Source: CAXMST01 sp038206985 (GTDB lineage: Bacteria; Actinomycetota; Thermoleophilia; Solirubrobacterales; 70-9). From it: a DNA stretch of 64,000 bases. Numbering within the stretch: position 1 is the stretch's first letter; the number at the start of each line of letters is the position of its first letter. Where the stretch lies: assembly GCA_038206985.1 (NCBI GenBank), contig JBBRAH010000005.1:1-64000 (forward strand), given 5' to 3'. The position numbers and the translations under genes were made by a program. Positions 41,324 through 49,887 of this stretch are shown piece after piece. The notes under the pieces were generated by a model. It ran no database searches, was not told where the DNA came from, and saw only the letters and a program-made list of their open reading frames with translations.

Positions 41324-42568
41324 TCAGCGACGGCGACGGCGACGTCTATGGCGCCCGTCATCGGAATCGGCTTCGGGCTCGTCCGCGTCTTGCTCGGTGG
41401 CTTCAGACTCATCCGGCTGCGGGCCTCCCTCCCCGGCGGGCTCCAGAGCACGGCAGCGGAACAGGTGGGCGGGGTGCTCGATCCCCTTCAACCGCTTGTG
41501 GCCCGCATCGGAGAACTGGAAGCGGCCCTCGAGCGCCTCGCTCACCTCGGAGCTGACCAGCACGGTGCCCGGCCGCGCGACGCCCGTGACCCGGCTGGCG
41601 AGGTTCACCGTCCGGCCGTAGAGGTCGCCGCCCCTCGAGACTAGCGGCCCGAGGGCGATGCCTGCCCGCAGCTCGGGGAAGTCCTCCCCCTCCCGATCGA
41701 CAGCCTCGACGAGCTCCAGCGTGGCCGCCACCAACGCTTCCGGATTGGCCGAGCCGAGCATCGCCGCATCACCGATCAGTTTGATCAGCCGCACCGGCCC
41801 GGTCGCCACTTCCGCCGCCAGCTGCCCCAACCGGCCGGTCAGCCGCCCGAGTTGCTCGGGCGGCAGGCGCTCGCCGAGCCGGGTGAATCCGACCAGATCG
41901 GCGAATGCGACGGCCATCTCCTCGCCGGCCTCGTCGGTCTCCCCGGCGGTGCCGGAAAAGTCGATCGCGGCATGACGCAACTGCTCGCGTAACTGCAGCT
42001 TGTAGGCGTACTCGAGCGTCGGACCGATCAACGGGGTGAGGGCGAGGGTGAGGCCCTCGACGCGGCGGGCAATCTCCAGCTCACTCGCGACGGATCCCGG
42101 CTCGACGCCGAACATCTGCCCGACGACCTCGCGGTTGGCAGCGGCGAACTGGGACATCGACATCGCCATCACGCGTGCCATCTCGGCGATCTCCTCGGCC
42201 TCGATCCCGGCGTCGAGAAAGACCCGGACCCGCTTAGCGGCCTCGAGATCATCGTCGCCGTGCTCACGGGCGTCCGGCTCTCCCGCCGCCAGGCCCAATG
42301 CCCTGCGTTGCGCGGCCAGGACCTCAACCGGGACTCCGGACTGCTCGGCGATCTCGATCTGGCTGTAGCGCTGCTCACCGGTGAGCGCGCGTTCGGCCGG
42401 AAGCAGCGCGAGCCTGCCGTCCGCGACGGCATCGGCGATCTCCCGCTCCTCAGCCCCGGCCTCGCGAAGCTCTTCGAGCAGGGCGATCCGCTGCTCACGA
42501 GCCTCGCCCTCGAGGCCATCGAGCAGGCCGGCGGCCTCGTCGTCGGGGCGCGTATCCATGCCGGGCAT
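41324..42568 (-). CDS. Class III adenylate cyclase with N-terminal regulatory domain
   Basis: A 414-residue cyclase. Residues 1-210 are a helical N-terminal domain resembling the regulatory domain of mycobacterial Rv1264-type cyclases (inferred). The catalytic domain has the first metal Asp in FADLVGFTRLG, Lys and the second Asp in LIKLIGDAAML, and the transition-state residues in TVNLASRV, so it appears active. The C-terminus ends in an acidic then Arg-rich tail. MPGM at 42568 is the start given; MDT at 42559 is equivalent. A second cyclase is at 62382. Confidence 0.85.
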   Translation of the reverse strand: MPGMDTRPDDEAAGLLDGLEGEAREQRIALLEELREAGAEEREIADAVADGRLALLPAERALTGEQRYSQIEIAEQSGVPVEVLAAQRRALGLAAGEPDAREHGDDDLEAAKRVRVFLDAGIEAEEIAEMARVMAMSMSQFAAANREVVGQMFGVEPGSVASELEIARRVEGLTLALTPLIGPTLEYAYKLQLREQLRHAAIDFSGTAGETDEAGEEMAVAFADLVGFTRLGERLPPEQLGRLTGRLGQLAAEVATGPVRLIKLIGDAAMLGSANPEALVAATLELVEAVDREGEDFPELRAGIALGPLVSRGGDLYGRTVNLASRVTGVARPGTVLVSSEVSEALEGRFQFSDAGHKRLKGIEHPAHLFRCRALEPAGEGGPQPDESEATEQDADEPEADSDDGRHRRRRRRR

Positions 42569-42618
42569 TGTTGCCGGGATCGACACCCGGTGTGCGGCTC
42601 GGCGTATAGTCGGTTCCG

Positions 42619-43245
42619 GTGGGCGAGGAAACCCCAGAACTGCCGGTCTTCGAGTTGCCGCTCGCGATCGTGCCCACGGAGACCCTCCCGCTACACATCT
42701 TCGAGGACCGCTATCGGCGCATGATCGCGCATTGCGTCGAGACCGAGACTCCGTTCGGGATCGTCCTGCGCACGGACATGGGAGCGCACTCAACGGGCTG
42801 CACCGCGAGCGTAACCGAGGTCACCGAGCGCTTCGACGACGGGCGCCTCAACGTCCTGGTCACCGGCGCCTGGCGCTTTCGCGTGCTCGACCGCGTCGAG
42901 GGGGAGAACTTCCCGAGCGCGATCGTCGAGCGACTCGATGACGGCGACGATCCCGGGGCCGACACGGCGGCCGCCCGGAGTGCCTTCGGCGAGCTGATCG
43001 AGGCACTGGGCGCGGAAGCCGACCCGGAGGAGAGCAGCGGCAACTCGTTCGAAATCGCCGGCCGCGTTGAGATGCCGGTCGAAGCCAAGCAGGAACTTCT
43101 CGAGGCCGCCTCCGAGACCAGGCGCCTGGAGCTTCTGGTGGCGACGCTGAAGCGCCTCACCCGACAGGTGATCCGGACCCGCGAGGTCGCGGCCCGGGCC
43201 AGCACCAACGGGCATGGCCGCTACGAGGGGCCCAGCCCGATCTGA
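42619..43245 (+). CDS. Lon N-terminal (LAN) domain protein
   Basis: A 208-residue stand-alone substrate-binding domain of the Lon protease N-terminus: LPVFELPLAIVPTETLPLHIFEDRYR and the beta-rich core (VTEVTERFDDGRLNVLVTGA), then a helical region. There is no ATPase or protease domain. Such proteins may act as adaptors (inference). The start is GTG at 42619; TATAGT at 42605-42610 puts the likely transcription start at, or very near, the GTG, so it is leaderless. Divergent from the cyclase. Confidence 0.85.
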   Translation: MGEETPELPVFELPLAIVPTETLPLHIFEDRYRRMIAHCVETETPFGIVLRTDMGAHSTGCTASVTEVTERFDDGRLNVLVTGAWRFRVLDRVEGENFPSAIVERLDDGDDPGADTAAARSAFGELIEALGAEADPEESSGNSFEIAGRVEMPVEAKQELLEAASETRRLELLVATLKRLTRQVIRTREVAARASTNGHGRYEGPSPI

Positions 43246-43267
43246 GCCGGCCGTGGCGGACCCCGAC

Positions 43268-44830
43268 TCAGGCGACCGCCACGGCGCCACCGCGTCGCGG
43301 ATCACCACCGCCACTGAGCTTCCCATCGCGGGGATCGCGGCGTACCGCGTGCACACCGCCGAAGAAGAGGTTGGCCGCGCGCCAGCGGACGATCTCGTAG
43401 CCGTTGGCCACGAGACGCTCGAGGGCCTCCTCGGGTACGCCCGGCTCGGCGTGGACTGTTCCGTTCTCGAAGTGGATGCGCGGGGCGCTGACCGCCGCCC
43501 CGGTGTCGAGGTCGTCGATGAGGACCCGGAGGATGGTCTGGACCACGGCCGAGCGGATCCGGTTGGAGCCGCCGCTGCCGAGCCCCAGCTCCAGCTCGCC
43601 GTCGCGGAGCACGACCGTCGGCGCCATCATCGAAGGCATCCGCCGTCCCGGCCGGGTGGCGTGGAAGCCGAACGGATTCAGATCCTGTTCGCCGAGCATG
43701 TTGTTGACGTGAACCCCGGTGCCGGGCACGATCAGTCCCGAACCCGTGCCGTTGGAGCAGGTGACACTGGCACAGAGGCCGTCAGCGTCAACCGCGGTGA
43801 TGTGGGTGGTGGACCCGAGCCCCTCGCCGAGGGTCTCGCCGGGCTCGCCCGGTCGGACCAGGGCAGCGCTGCGGTGAGCAGCGGCCGCGATCCCCTCGCC
43901 GGTGAGAAAGCCGGCGGCGAAGCCCTCCGTGTAGAGGCCGGCGAGGAAGCCTTTGGTGCGCGCTGCCTGCGCCTCCTCCATCACGGCGATCAGGTGGTCG
44001 ATGTCGCTGCGCTCGAGGCTGTCGAGAACCGCGAGCGCGAAGGCGATCAGCAGGCCGCCGGACGAGGGTGGTGGGTTGGTGATGACCCGGCGGCCGGCGA
44101 AATCGATCTCCACCGGCTGCCTCGCGACCGGTCGGTAGAACGCCATGTCCTCGGGTCCGAGGAGCCCGCCGCGCTCCGCCACCCAGGAGCAGATGCGCTC
44201 GCCGACCTCGCCCGTGTAGAAGGGCGCCGCGCCCTCGGCCCCGAGCAGCTCCAGTGCATCGGCGAGCTCGGCGGAATGGAAGAGTCCACCCTCGCGCAGT
44301 ATCGATCCGCCGGGGGCGTAGGTCGCGGCCCCGGCCTCCTCGAAGGTGAGGATCGGCGCCAGCAGCGTCAACAGGTAGCTCTGCTGCTCGTTGATGCGGA
44401 CCCCCTCCCGGGCCAGCGTCACCGCCGGGCGAACGAGTTCCCGCAGCGGCATCGCTCCGAACAGACGCGACGCCTCGGCCAGACCGGCGGGAACACCGGG
44501 CACACCGCAGGATGCGGCACCGATGTTGAAGACCTGCGTGGTGTCGCCGAAGTCGATGTCAACGGGAATCAGCTCGGAGCTGCGCCGCCGTTCGCCGAGC
44601 CCGGGCGCCGCCACGAAGAAGTCGAGCAGGACCGGATGCTCCCCGGGCCTGTGGACGAGCATGTAGCCGCCCGCGCCCAGGCCCGTGAGCGGGCTCTCAG
44701 CGACGATCGAGGCGCACACAGCGGCCACGGCGGCGTCGACGGCGTTACCGCCCTCACGGAGCGCCCAGGCGCCCGCAGCGGCGGTCTCCGGGTGTCCTGC
44801 GGCGACGGTTCCCGAGCTGGTGGCGGCCAT
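43268..44830 (-). CDS. ggt: Gamma-glutamyltransferase
   Basis: A 520-residue Ntn-hydrolase that cleaves and transfers the gamma-glutamyl group, for example of glutathione-like thiols. Self-processing is expected before Thr in GSTTHITAVDADG, which begins the small subunit; GTGSGLIVPGTGVHVNNML is the conserved second block, and GLGAGGYMLV is in the large subunit. No signal peptide is visible, so it may act in the cytosol. It starts 16 bp after the ftsZ stop on the same strand and could be read from the ftsZ transcript. Confidence 0.9.
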   Translation of the reverse strand: MAATSSGTVAAGHPETAAAGAWALREGGNAVDAAVAAVCASIVAESPLTGLGAGGYMLVHRPGEHPVLLDFFVAAPGLGERRRSSELIPVDIDFGDTTQVFNIGAASCGVPGVPAGLAEASRLFGAMPLRELVRPAVTLAREGVRINEQQSYLLTLLAPILTFEEAGAATYAPGGSILREGGLFHSAELADALELLGAEGAAPFYTGEVGERICSWVAERGGLLGPEDMAFYRPVARQPVEIDFAGRRVITNPPPSSGGLLIAFALAVLDSLERSDIDHLIAVMEEAQAARTKGFLAGLYTEGFAAGFLTGEGIAAAAHRSAALVRPGEPGETLGEGLGSTTHITAVDADGLCASVTCSNGTGSGLIVPGTGVHVNNMLGEQDLNPFGFHATRPGRRMPSMMAPTVVLRDGELELGLGSGGSNRIRSAVVQTILRVLIDDLDTGAAVSAPRIHFENGTVHAEPGVPEEALERLVANGYEIVRWRAANLFFGGVHAVRRDPRDGKLSGGGDPRRGGAVAVA

Positions 44831-44846
44831 GGCCGGCCGGCCGTGA

Positions 44847-46379
44847 CTAGTTCGGGATGAACTCGGGGACGTCGATACCCAGATCGCCCGGCTTCTGTTC
44901 GTCGTGCCGGGGTACGCGCCGGGCTCCGGTCTTATCCGACTGACCGCGGCGGGCAGAGGGGCGCGCCGTCGAGCGGTGGACACCGGTGGAGCTGCCGTCG
45001 GCGCGACGGCCGCGGGCATCGAAACGGGTGGCGATGACCGTGACCCAGATCTGCTCCTCGAGATCCTCGTCCACGTTGGCGCCGAAGATGATGTGAGCCT
45101 CCGGATGCGCGGCTTCCTGGATCACGCGGGCGGCCTCCGAGATCTCGACCAGCGAGAGATCGCGTCCCCCGGTGATCGACAGCAGGATCGAACGCGCGCC
45201 CTCGATCGAAGTCTCGAGCAGCGGCGAGGAGATCGCGCGCTCGGCGGCGAACGAGGCGCGGGTGTCGCCCGTACCCATTCCGATCCCGAGCAAGGCGGGG
45301 CCGGCGTCGCGCATCGTCGTACGCACGTCGGCGAAGTCGAGGTTGATCAGGGCGGGCAGCGTGATCAGGTCGGAGATGCCCTGTACGCCCTGGCGCAGGA
45401 CGTCGTCGGCGACGCGGAACGCCTCGATCATCGAGGTGTTGCGCTCGAGCACCGACAGAAGCCGGTCGTTGGGAACAACGATCAGCGTGTCCACCTCATC
45501 AGCCAGGGCGTCGACGCCCTTCTCGGCCTGCTTGGCGCGGCGGGTGCCCTCGAAGCCGAACGGCTTGGTCACGATCCCGACGGTCAGCGCACCGACGTCG
45601 CGGGCGAGGCGGGCGATTACCGGCGCGGCTCCGGTACCCGTTCCACCGCCGGCACCGGCGGCCACGAAGACCATGTCGGAGCCCTTGAGCATGCGCTTGA
45701 TCCGATCCTGTTCCTCAAATGCTGCCCGGTAACCCAGCTCGGGATCGGAGCCTGAGCCGAGGCCGCGCGTGACGCCGCCGCCGATGTGAACGGTGACGTC
45801 CGCGGCGGAGCTCTGCAGCGACTGCAGGTCGGTGTTGACGGCCATGAATTCGACGCCGGTGATCCCAGCCTCCACCATGCGATTGACGGCGTTGACGCCG
45901 CCCCCGCCGACACCGATCACGCGAATGATCGGGTCGTGGACCTGCGGGGTGGCCATCGCCGAGACACGGCGCGGCTCGTCGCGCCCGTAGGCGGCCTCGC
46001 GATCGGAAGCGTCCGGGTTGAAGACATCGCGCAGACGGTCCTTGGGCTCGCGCCGCGGCGACGGCACGTCCGCCTTGTAGGCCTTGACGTCGGCGTCGTC
46101 GGGAACCGGGTCCTCGCGGGGTGCGCGTGGCTCTGCTTCTGCAACGGGCTCGGGCTCGGGGGTCGGGGGTGCGGGAACGATCTCCGTCTCGGGCTCCGGC
46201 TCAGGCCGGCGCTCGGGCTCCCCGGCGCGCTCATCGCGCACCTCGTCGCCGGAATCGCGCTCGCGGCGCGGCTTCGGGCGAGCCGGGGGCTCGGGTGGGT
46301 CGTCGGGAGCTTCGGTGGAACGAAAGAGGTCCGCGAGGGGACCCTCGCGCATACTCGCCCGCTTAGGACGCCGGGCCAT
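44847..46379 (-). CDS. ftsZ: Cell division protein FtsZ with 141-residue N-terminal extension
   Basis: A 510-residue tubulin-like GTPase. From residue 142 it is standard FtsZ: VGVGGGGVNAVNRM-like start, T4 loop GGGTGTG at 244-250, T7 loop NLDFADV at 346-352, and the C-terminal peptide DVPEFIPN that recruits SepF/FtsA-type partners. Residues 1-141 are an acidic Pro/Glu/Arg-rich extension. GGAGGAGG is positioned 9 nt before the ATG at 46379, whereas the internal Met at 45956 has no Shine-Dalgarno, so the extension is probably translated. Its start overlaps the end of the upstream parA-like gene by 17 bp. Confidence 0.88.
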   Translation of the reverse strand: MARRPKRASMREGPLADLFRSTEAPDDPPEPPARPKPRRERDSGDEVRDERAGEPERRPEPEPETEIVPAPPTPEPEPVAEAEPRAPREDPVPDDADVKAYKADVPSPRREPKDRLRDVFNPDASDREAAYGRDEPRRVSAMATPQVHDPIIRVIGVGGGGVNAVNRMVEAGITGVEFMAVNTDLQSLQSSAADVTVHIGGGVTRGLGSGSDPELGYRAAFEEQDRIKRMLKGSDMVFVAAGAGGGTGTGAAPVIARLARDVGALTVGIVTKPFGFEGTRRAKQAEKGVDALADEVDTLIVVPNDRLLSVLERNTSMIEAFRVADDVLRQGVQGISDLITLPALINLDFADVRTTMRDAGPALLGIGMGTGDTRASFAAERAISSPLLETSIEGARSILLSITGGRDLSLVEISEAARVIQEAAHPEAHIIFGANVDEDLEEQIWVTVIATRFDARGRRADGSSTGVHRSTARPSARRGQSDKTGARRVPRHDEQKPGDLGIDVPEFIPN

Positions 46380-47688
46380 GTGTCAGGACCTCCTCCGCAA
46401 GGGCTCGATAGTAACCGGCTGCACTGCCCTCCGGATCGTACTTGAGTACGGAACTGCCCTTCACAGGTGCCTCTGCGAACTTGATCGTCTTCTTGATCCT
46501 CGATTTGAAGACCATGTCGCCGAAGTTCTCCTCGAGGATCTCGACCGCCTCCTTGGCGTGCACCGTGCGCGAGTCGAGCATCGTCGGCAGGATGCCCTCG
46601 ATCTCGACGTTCGGGTTGAGGTTCTCGCGGATCATCTCGAGCGTGTTCTGAAGCTGGATCAGGCCACGCATTGACAGATACTCGCACTGGACGGGGACGA
46701 TCACCTTGTCGGCCGCCGTGAGCGCGTTGATCGTCAGCAACCCGAGGCTCGGCGGCGTGTCGATGCAGACGAAGTCGTAATCGTCGGCGACCGCCGCCAG
46801 CGCCTTCTGCAGCGCCCGCTCGCGCCCGATCTGCGTGCTCATCGCAATCTCGGCGCCGGCCAGGTCGATCGAGGCCACGGCGATGTCGATCTCCGCGTGC
46901 TGGATGATCTCGCGGATCGGCATCCGCTCGACGAGCACGTTGTACATGCCCTTCTCCACCTCATCGGGGTCGATGCCCTGGCTCATCGTCAGGTTGCCCT
47001 GCGGGTCCATGTCGACGCAGAGAACCCGGTGCCCGGACTCCGACAACGCGACCGCGAGGTTCAAGGTCGTGGTGGTCTTGGCGACGCCGCCCTTCTGGTT
47101 GGCGAGCGCGTAGACCTTCATGTGCCTGGTGGCCGCCACCTCGTCGGCGGGCTCGGGGGCAAAGGGGTGCCGCCGCTGCGGGGTGGGAGCCATCGCCTGC
47201 TCGGCCGACAGACGATGCTCGTCCTCGCCCTCCTCGGTGGGCTGGGTTGTCGGCTTCGTCTTCGGGTTCATGGCGCGCCTCAATTCCTCCTTCTCGATCG
47301 TGCCCGTGTCGGACTTCGATCGCTCCTCCGCGTCGGATCCATCTTCGTCGGCGCCGGCCTCAGGCCCGGGTGCTCCGGGCTCCTCGGCAGCGCGCAGGTC
47401 CGACTCCAGCTCGCTCGGCTCTTCATAAGTTTCCGGGCCTACCGGCTCGGCCTCGACCTCAGCCGCCGCCTCTGCCTCTGCCTCAACAGGCTGATCAGGC
47501 TCCTCGGCGACTACTCCCGCCTCAGACTCCGCCTCGGGCACAGCCGCGAGCAGTTCCTCCTGTTCGGTCTGCATCGGCTCGGTTGGCCAATCGCTGAGCA
47601 GCTCCTGGGAGCGCTCGATGTTCCGCGTCGGCGAAGGCTTCTCCGCTCGATGCCCGTCATCCGACTTTTTTCTGCTGAACAAGCCCAT
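46363..47688 (-). CDS. ParA-family ATPase with long acidic N-terminus
   Basis: A 441-residue protein. Residues 1-190 are acidic and low complexity with a basic start (MGLFSRKK). The C-terminal ParA/Soj domain has the deviant Walker A KGGVAKTTTTLN, MDPQGNLT, IDTPPSLG and NLNP...EGILPTM. ParA proteins position chromosomes, plasmids or division sites (known). No parB adjoins; instead ftsZ overlaps its 3' end, so a MipZ/PomZ/MinD-like division-positioning role is a reasonable inference. The start at 47688 is preferred over an upstream alternative because MGLFSRKK is a compact, plausible N-terminus. Confidence 0.85.
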   Translation of the reverse strand: MGLFSRKKSDDGHRAEKPSPTRNIERSQELLSDWPTEPMQTEQEELLAAVPEAESEAGVVAEEPDQPVEAEAEAAAEVEAEPVGPETYEEPSELESDLRAAEEPGAPGPEAGADEDGSDAEERSKSDTGTIEKEELRRAMNPKTKPTTQPTEEGEDEHRLSAEQAMAPTPQRRHPFAPEPADEVAATRHMKVYALANQKGGVAKTTTTLNLAVALSESGHRVLCVDMDPQGNLTMSQGIDPDEVEKGMYNVLVERMPIREIIQHAEIDIAVASIDLAGAEIAMSTQIGRERALQKALAAVADDYDFVCIDTPPSLGLLTINALTAADKVIVPVQCEYLSMRGLIQLQNTLEMIRENLNPNVEIEGILPTMLDSRTVHAKEAVEILEENFGDMVFKSRIKKTIKFAEAPVKGSSVLKYDPEGSAAGYYRALAEEVLTHGPAS

Positions 47689-47780
47689 CTCGACGGCCCT
47701 TTTCAAGTTCGAGCCCCCGATTCCTGCACCCGTACCGAAACTATCCGTGCAGACAGGCACGCGCCGGGCGCCACGAATGC

Positions 47781-48749
47781 GTGCGTGCAGAAGCAGGGCC
47801 GGATCGTCCGGCTGCGAGAATCCCGCCGATCGGCGACCTCTACGACAAGCGCATCGTCTTCGTCACGGGCAAGGGTGGCGTCGGCAAGACCACCGTCTCG
47901 CTGGCGCTCGGGCTTGCCGCGGCCGCCCGCGGCAAGCGCACGATCGTCTGTGAAGTCGCCTCCCAGGAGTCCGCATCCCGCGTCTTCGGGCGGGGCGAGA
48001 TCGGCTTCCACGAGACCGAGCTCCGCGAGAACCTGTTCGCGATCTCGATCGACCCGGACCACTCGATGCGCGAGTACCTGGAGCTGCAGCTCCCGGTCAA
48101 GGCGATGAGCGACCTGCTCTATCGCAGCAAGATCTTCAGCTACCTGGCGGCCGCCACCCCCGGCCTCCGCGAGATGGTCACGATCGGAAAGATCTGGGAG
48201 CTCGCCCTGGACAAACGCAAGGCCAAGGGCGCCCTGCCCTACGACCTGGTGATCGTGGACGCGCCGGCCACCGGGCACGGAATCGGGCTGATGCAGACGC
48301 CCCAGAACTTCGCCGAGATCGCCCGCGTGGGCCCGATGGCCCATCAGGCCGGAACGATCAACAAGGCGATCACCAACCATCGGCAGGCCGGCGCCGTGAT
48401 CGTCGCGCTGCCGGAGGAGATGCCGGTGAACGAGTCGGCGCAGCTCGAGGCCGAGTTGCTCGACTCGGTCGGGATCGCGATCGACGGGATCTTTATGAAC
48501 GGCCTCTACCCGGAGCGCTTCACCGATGCCGAGCTGGAGCGCATCGCCGAGCTCCGCCAAGGGGATCACCCCACGGCCGTTCTCGCTGCCCTGGAGGCCG
48601 CCGGCGACGAGGCCGGACGGGCCCGCAGTCAGCGCGAGCAGCTCGCGCGCCTGCGCGAGCTGACCAGAACGGAGGTCGGCGTGTTGCCCTTCATCTTCGA
48701 GCCGACCCTCGGCGTCGAGCAACTCGAGCAGCTCGCGGCGGAACTCTGA
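47781..48749 (+). CDS. Get3/ArsA-family ATPase, first of a pair
   Basis: A 322-residue ArsA-type ATPase: TGKGGVGKTTVSLAL (P-loop), VDAPATGHG (switch II), LPEEMPVNES, and a C-terminal helical region. The start is GTG at 47781. The tandem pair with the gene at 48752 corresponds in layout to mycobacterial Rv3679-Rv3680 (recalled). Such pairs form heterodimers; clients in bacteria are poorly defined and arsenite export is unlikely because no ArsB or Cys ligand triad is visible. The gap to the next gene is 2 bp. Confidence 0.85.
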   Translation: MRAEAGPDRPAARIPPIGDLYDKRIVFVTGKGGVGKTTVSLALGLAAAARGKRTIVCEVASQESASRVFGRGEIGFHETELRENLFAISIDPDHSMREYLELQLPVKAMSDLLYRSKIFSYLAAATPGLREMVTIGKIWELALDKRKAKGALPYDLVIVDAPATGHGIGLMQTPQNFAEIARVGPMAHQAGTINKAITNHRQAGAVIVALPEEMPVNESAQLEAELLDSVGIAIDGIFMNGLYPERFTDAELERIAELRQGDHPTAVLAALEAAGDEAGRARSQREQLARLRELTRTEVGVLPFIFEPTLGVEQLEQLAAEL

Positions 48750-48751
48750 GC

Positions 48752-49879
48752 ATGGCGACGCTGGAGGAGATCCTCGAGGGCAAGTCGATCTGCATCTGCG
48801 CCGGCTCCGGCGGAGTCGGCAAGACGACGACCTCGGCGGCGATCGCAGCCGGAATGGCCGCCCGCGGCAAGAAGGTGGCCGTGCTGACCATCGATCCGGC
48901 CAGGAGGCTGGCCGACTCCCTCGGCCTGCCGGAGCTCGGCAACACGGAGCGCCAGGTCGATCCGGTGCTATTCACCGAGGCGGGTACCGATCCCGGCGAG
49001 GGCGAGCTCTGGGCGATGATGCTCGACGCCAAGGCGACCTTCGACGAGGTCGTCCGCGAGCACGCTCCCGACGAGGAGACGCGCGACCGGATCCTCGACA
49101 ATCGGATCTACCAGCAGATCTCCAACGCGCTGGCCGGCTCGCAGGAGTACATGGCGATGGAGAAACTGTTCGAGATCCACTCCGATGAGCGCTACGACCT
49201 GCTCGTGCTCGACACGCCCCCGAGCCGCAACGCGCTCGACTTCCTCGACGCTCCACGGCGCCTGACCCAGTTCATCGAGGGTCGCTCGCTACAGATCTTC
49301 ATGAAGCCGACAGGCCTCGGGATGCGCGTCCTCGGTCGGGGCACGTCGGTGGTCTTCAGCGTGCTCAAGCGCATCACCGGCCTCGATCTGATCCAGGACC
49401 TCTCCGAGTTCTTCAACGCGATGAGCGGCATGGTCGGTGGCTTCCAGGAGCGGGCCAAGCGGGTCAATGAGCTGCTTGCCGCCGAGGAGAGCACCTTCCT
49501 CGTCGTCTGCGGCCCGGCGGGCGAGCCGATCGGCGAGGCGGTCTACTTCCACCGCAAGCTGGCTGAGGCCGACCTGCCGTTCGGGGGCGTGATCGTCAAC
49601 AAGGTTCACACCGCCGGCCGGGGTGAGACCGACCCGGAGGCAGATCCCTCGCTGCGCTCAGATCTGGAGGTGCTGACCGGCGACGCCGACCTCGCGGGGC
49701 GCCTGGCGGACAACTTCGAGGACTACCGCGCGCTGGCCGATCGCGACGCCCGCAACATCGCCAAGCTGAAGCGCGAGATGCGCTCGAAGACCGTGATCGA
49801 GGTGCCGTACCTGACCGACGACGTGCACGACCTGCGCGGCCTGTTCACGATCAACGGCTACCTGTTCGGCGAAGACTAG
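48752..49879 (+). CDS. Get3/ArsA-family ATPase, second of a pair
   Basis: A 375-residue ATPase with CAGSGGVGKTTTSAA (P-loop), IDPARRLADSLGL, LVLDTPPSRNALDFL and VVCGPAGEPIGEA. It starts 2 bp after its partner, so the two are translationally coupled and probably form a complex. The middle region (about 185-235, hydrophobic residues around MKPTGLGMRVL and SVVFSVLKRITGLDL) could bind membrane-protein helices, as in Get3 (inference). The exact role is unknown. Confidence 0.85.
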   Translation: MATLEEILEGKSICICAGSGGVGKTTTSAAIAAGMAARGKKVAVLTIDPARRLADSLGLPELGNTERQVDPVLFTEAGTDPGEGELWAMMLDAKATFDEVVREHAPDEETRDRILDNRIYQQISNALAGSQEYMAMEKLFEIHSDERYDLLVLDTPPSRNALDFLDAPRRLTQFIEGRSLQIFMKPTGLGMRVLGRGTSVVFSVLKRITGLDLIQDLSEFFNAMSGMVGGFQERAKRVNELLAAEESTFLVVCGPAGEPIGEAVYFHRKLAEADLPFGGVIVNKVHTAGRGETDPEADPSLRSDLEVLTGDADLAGRLADNFEDYRALADRDARNIAKLKREMRSKTVIEVPYLTDDVHDLRGLFTINGYLFGED

Positions 49880-49887
49880 GCCGGGCT

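Noticed and set aside
47781..49879. Arsenite efflux ATPase annotation
   Set aside because: No ArsB/ArsR neighbours and no metal-binding Cys triad; a Get3-like role is more likely.
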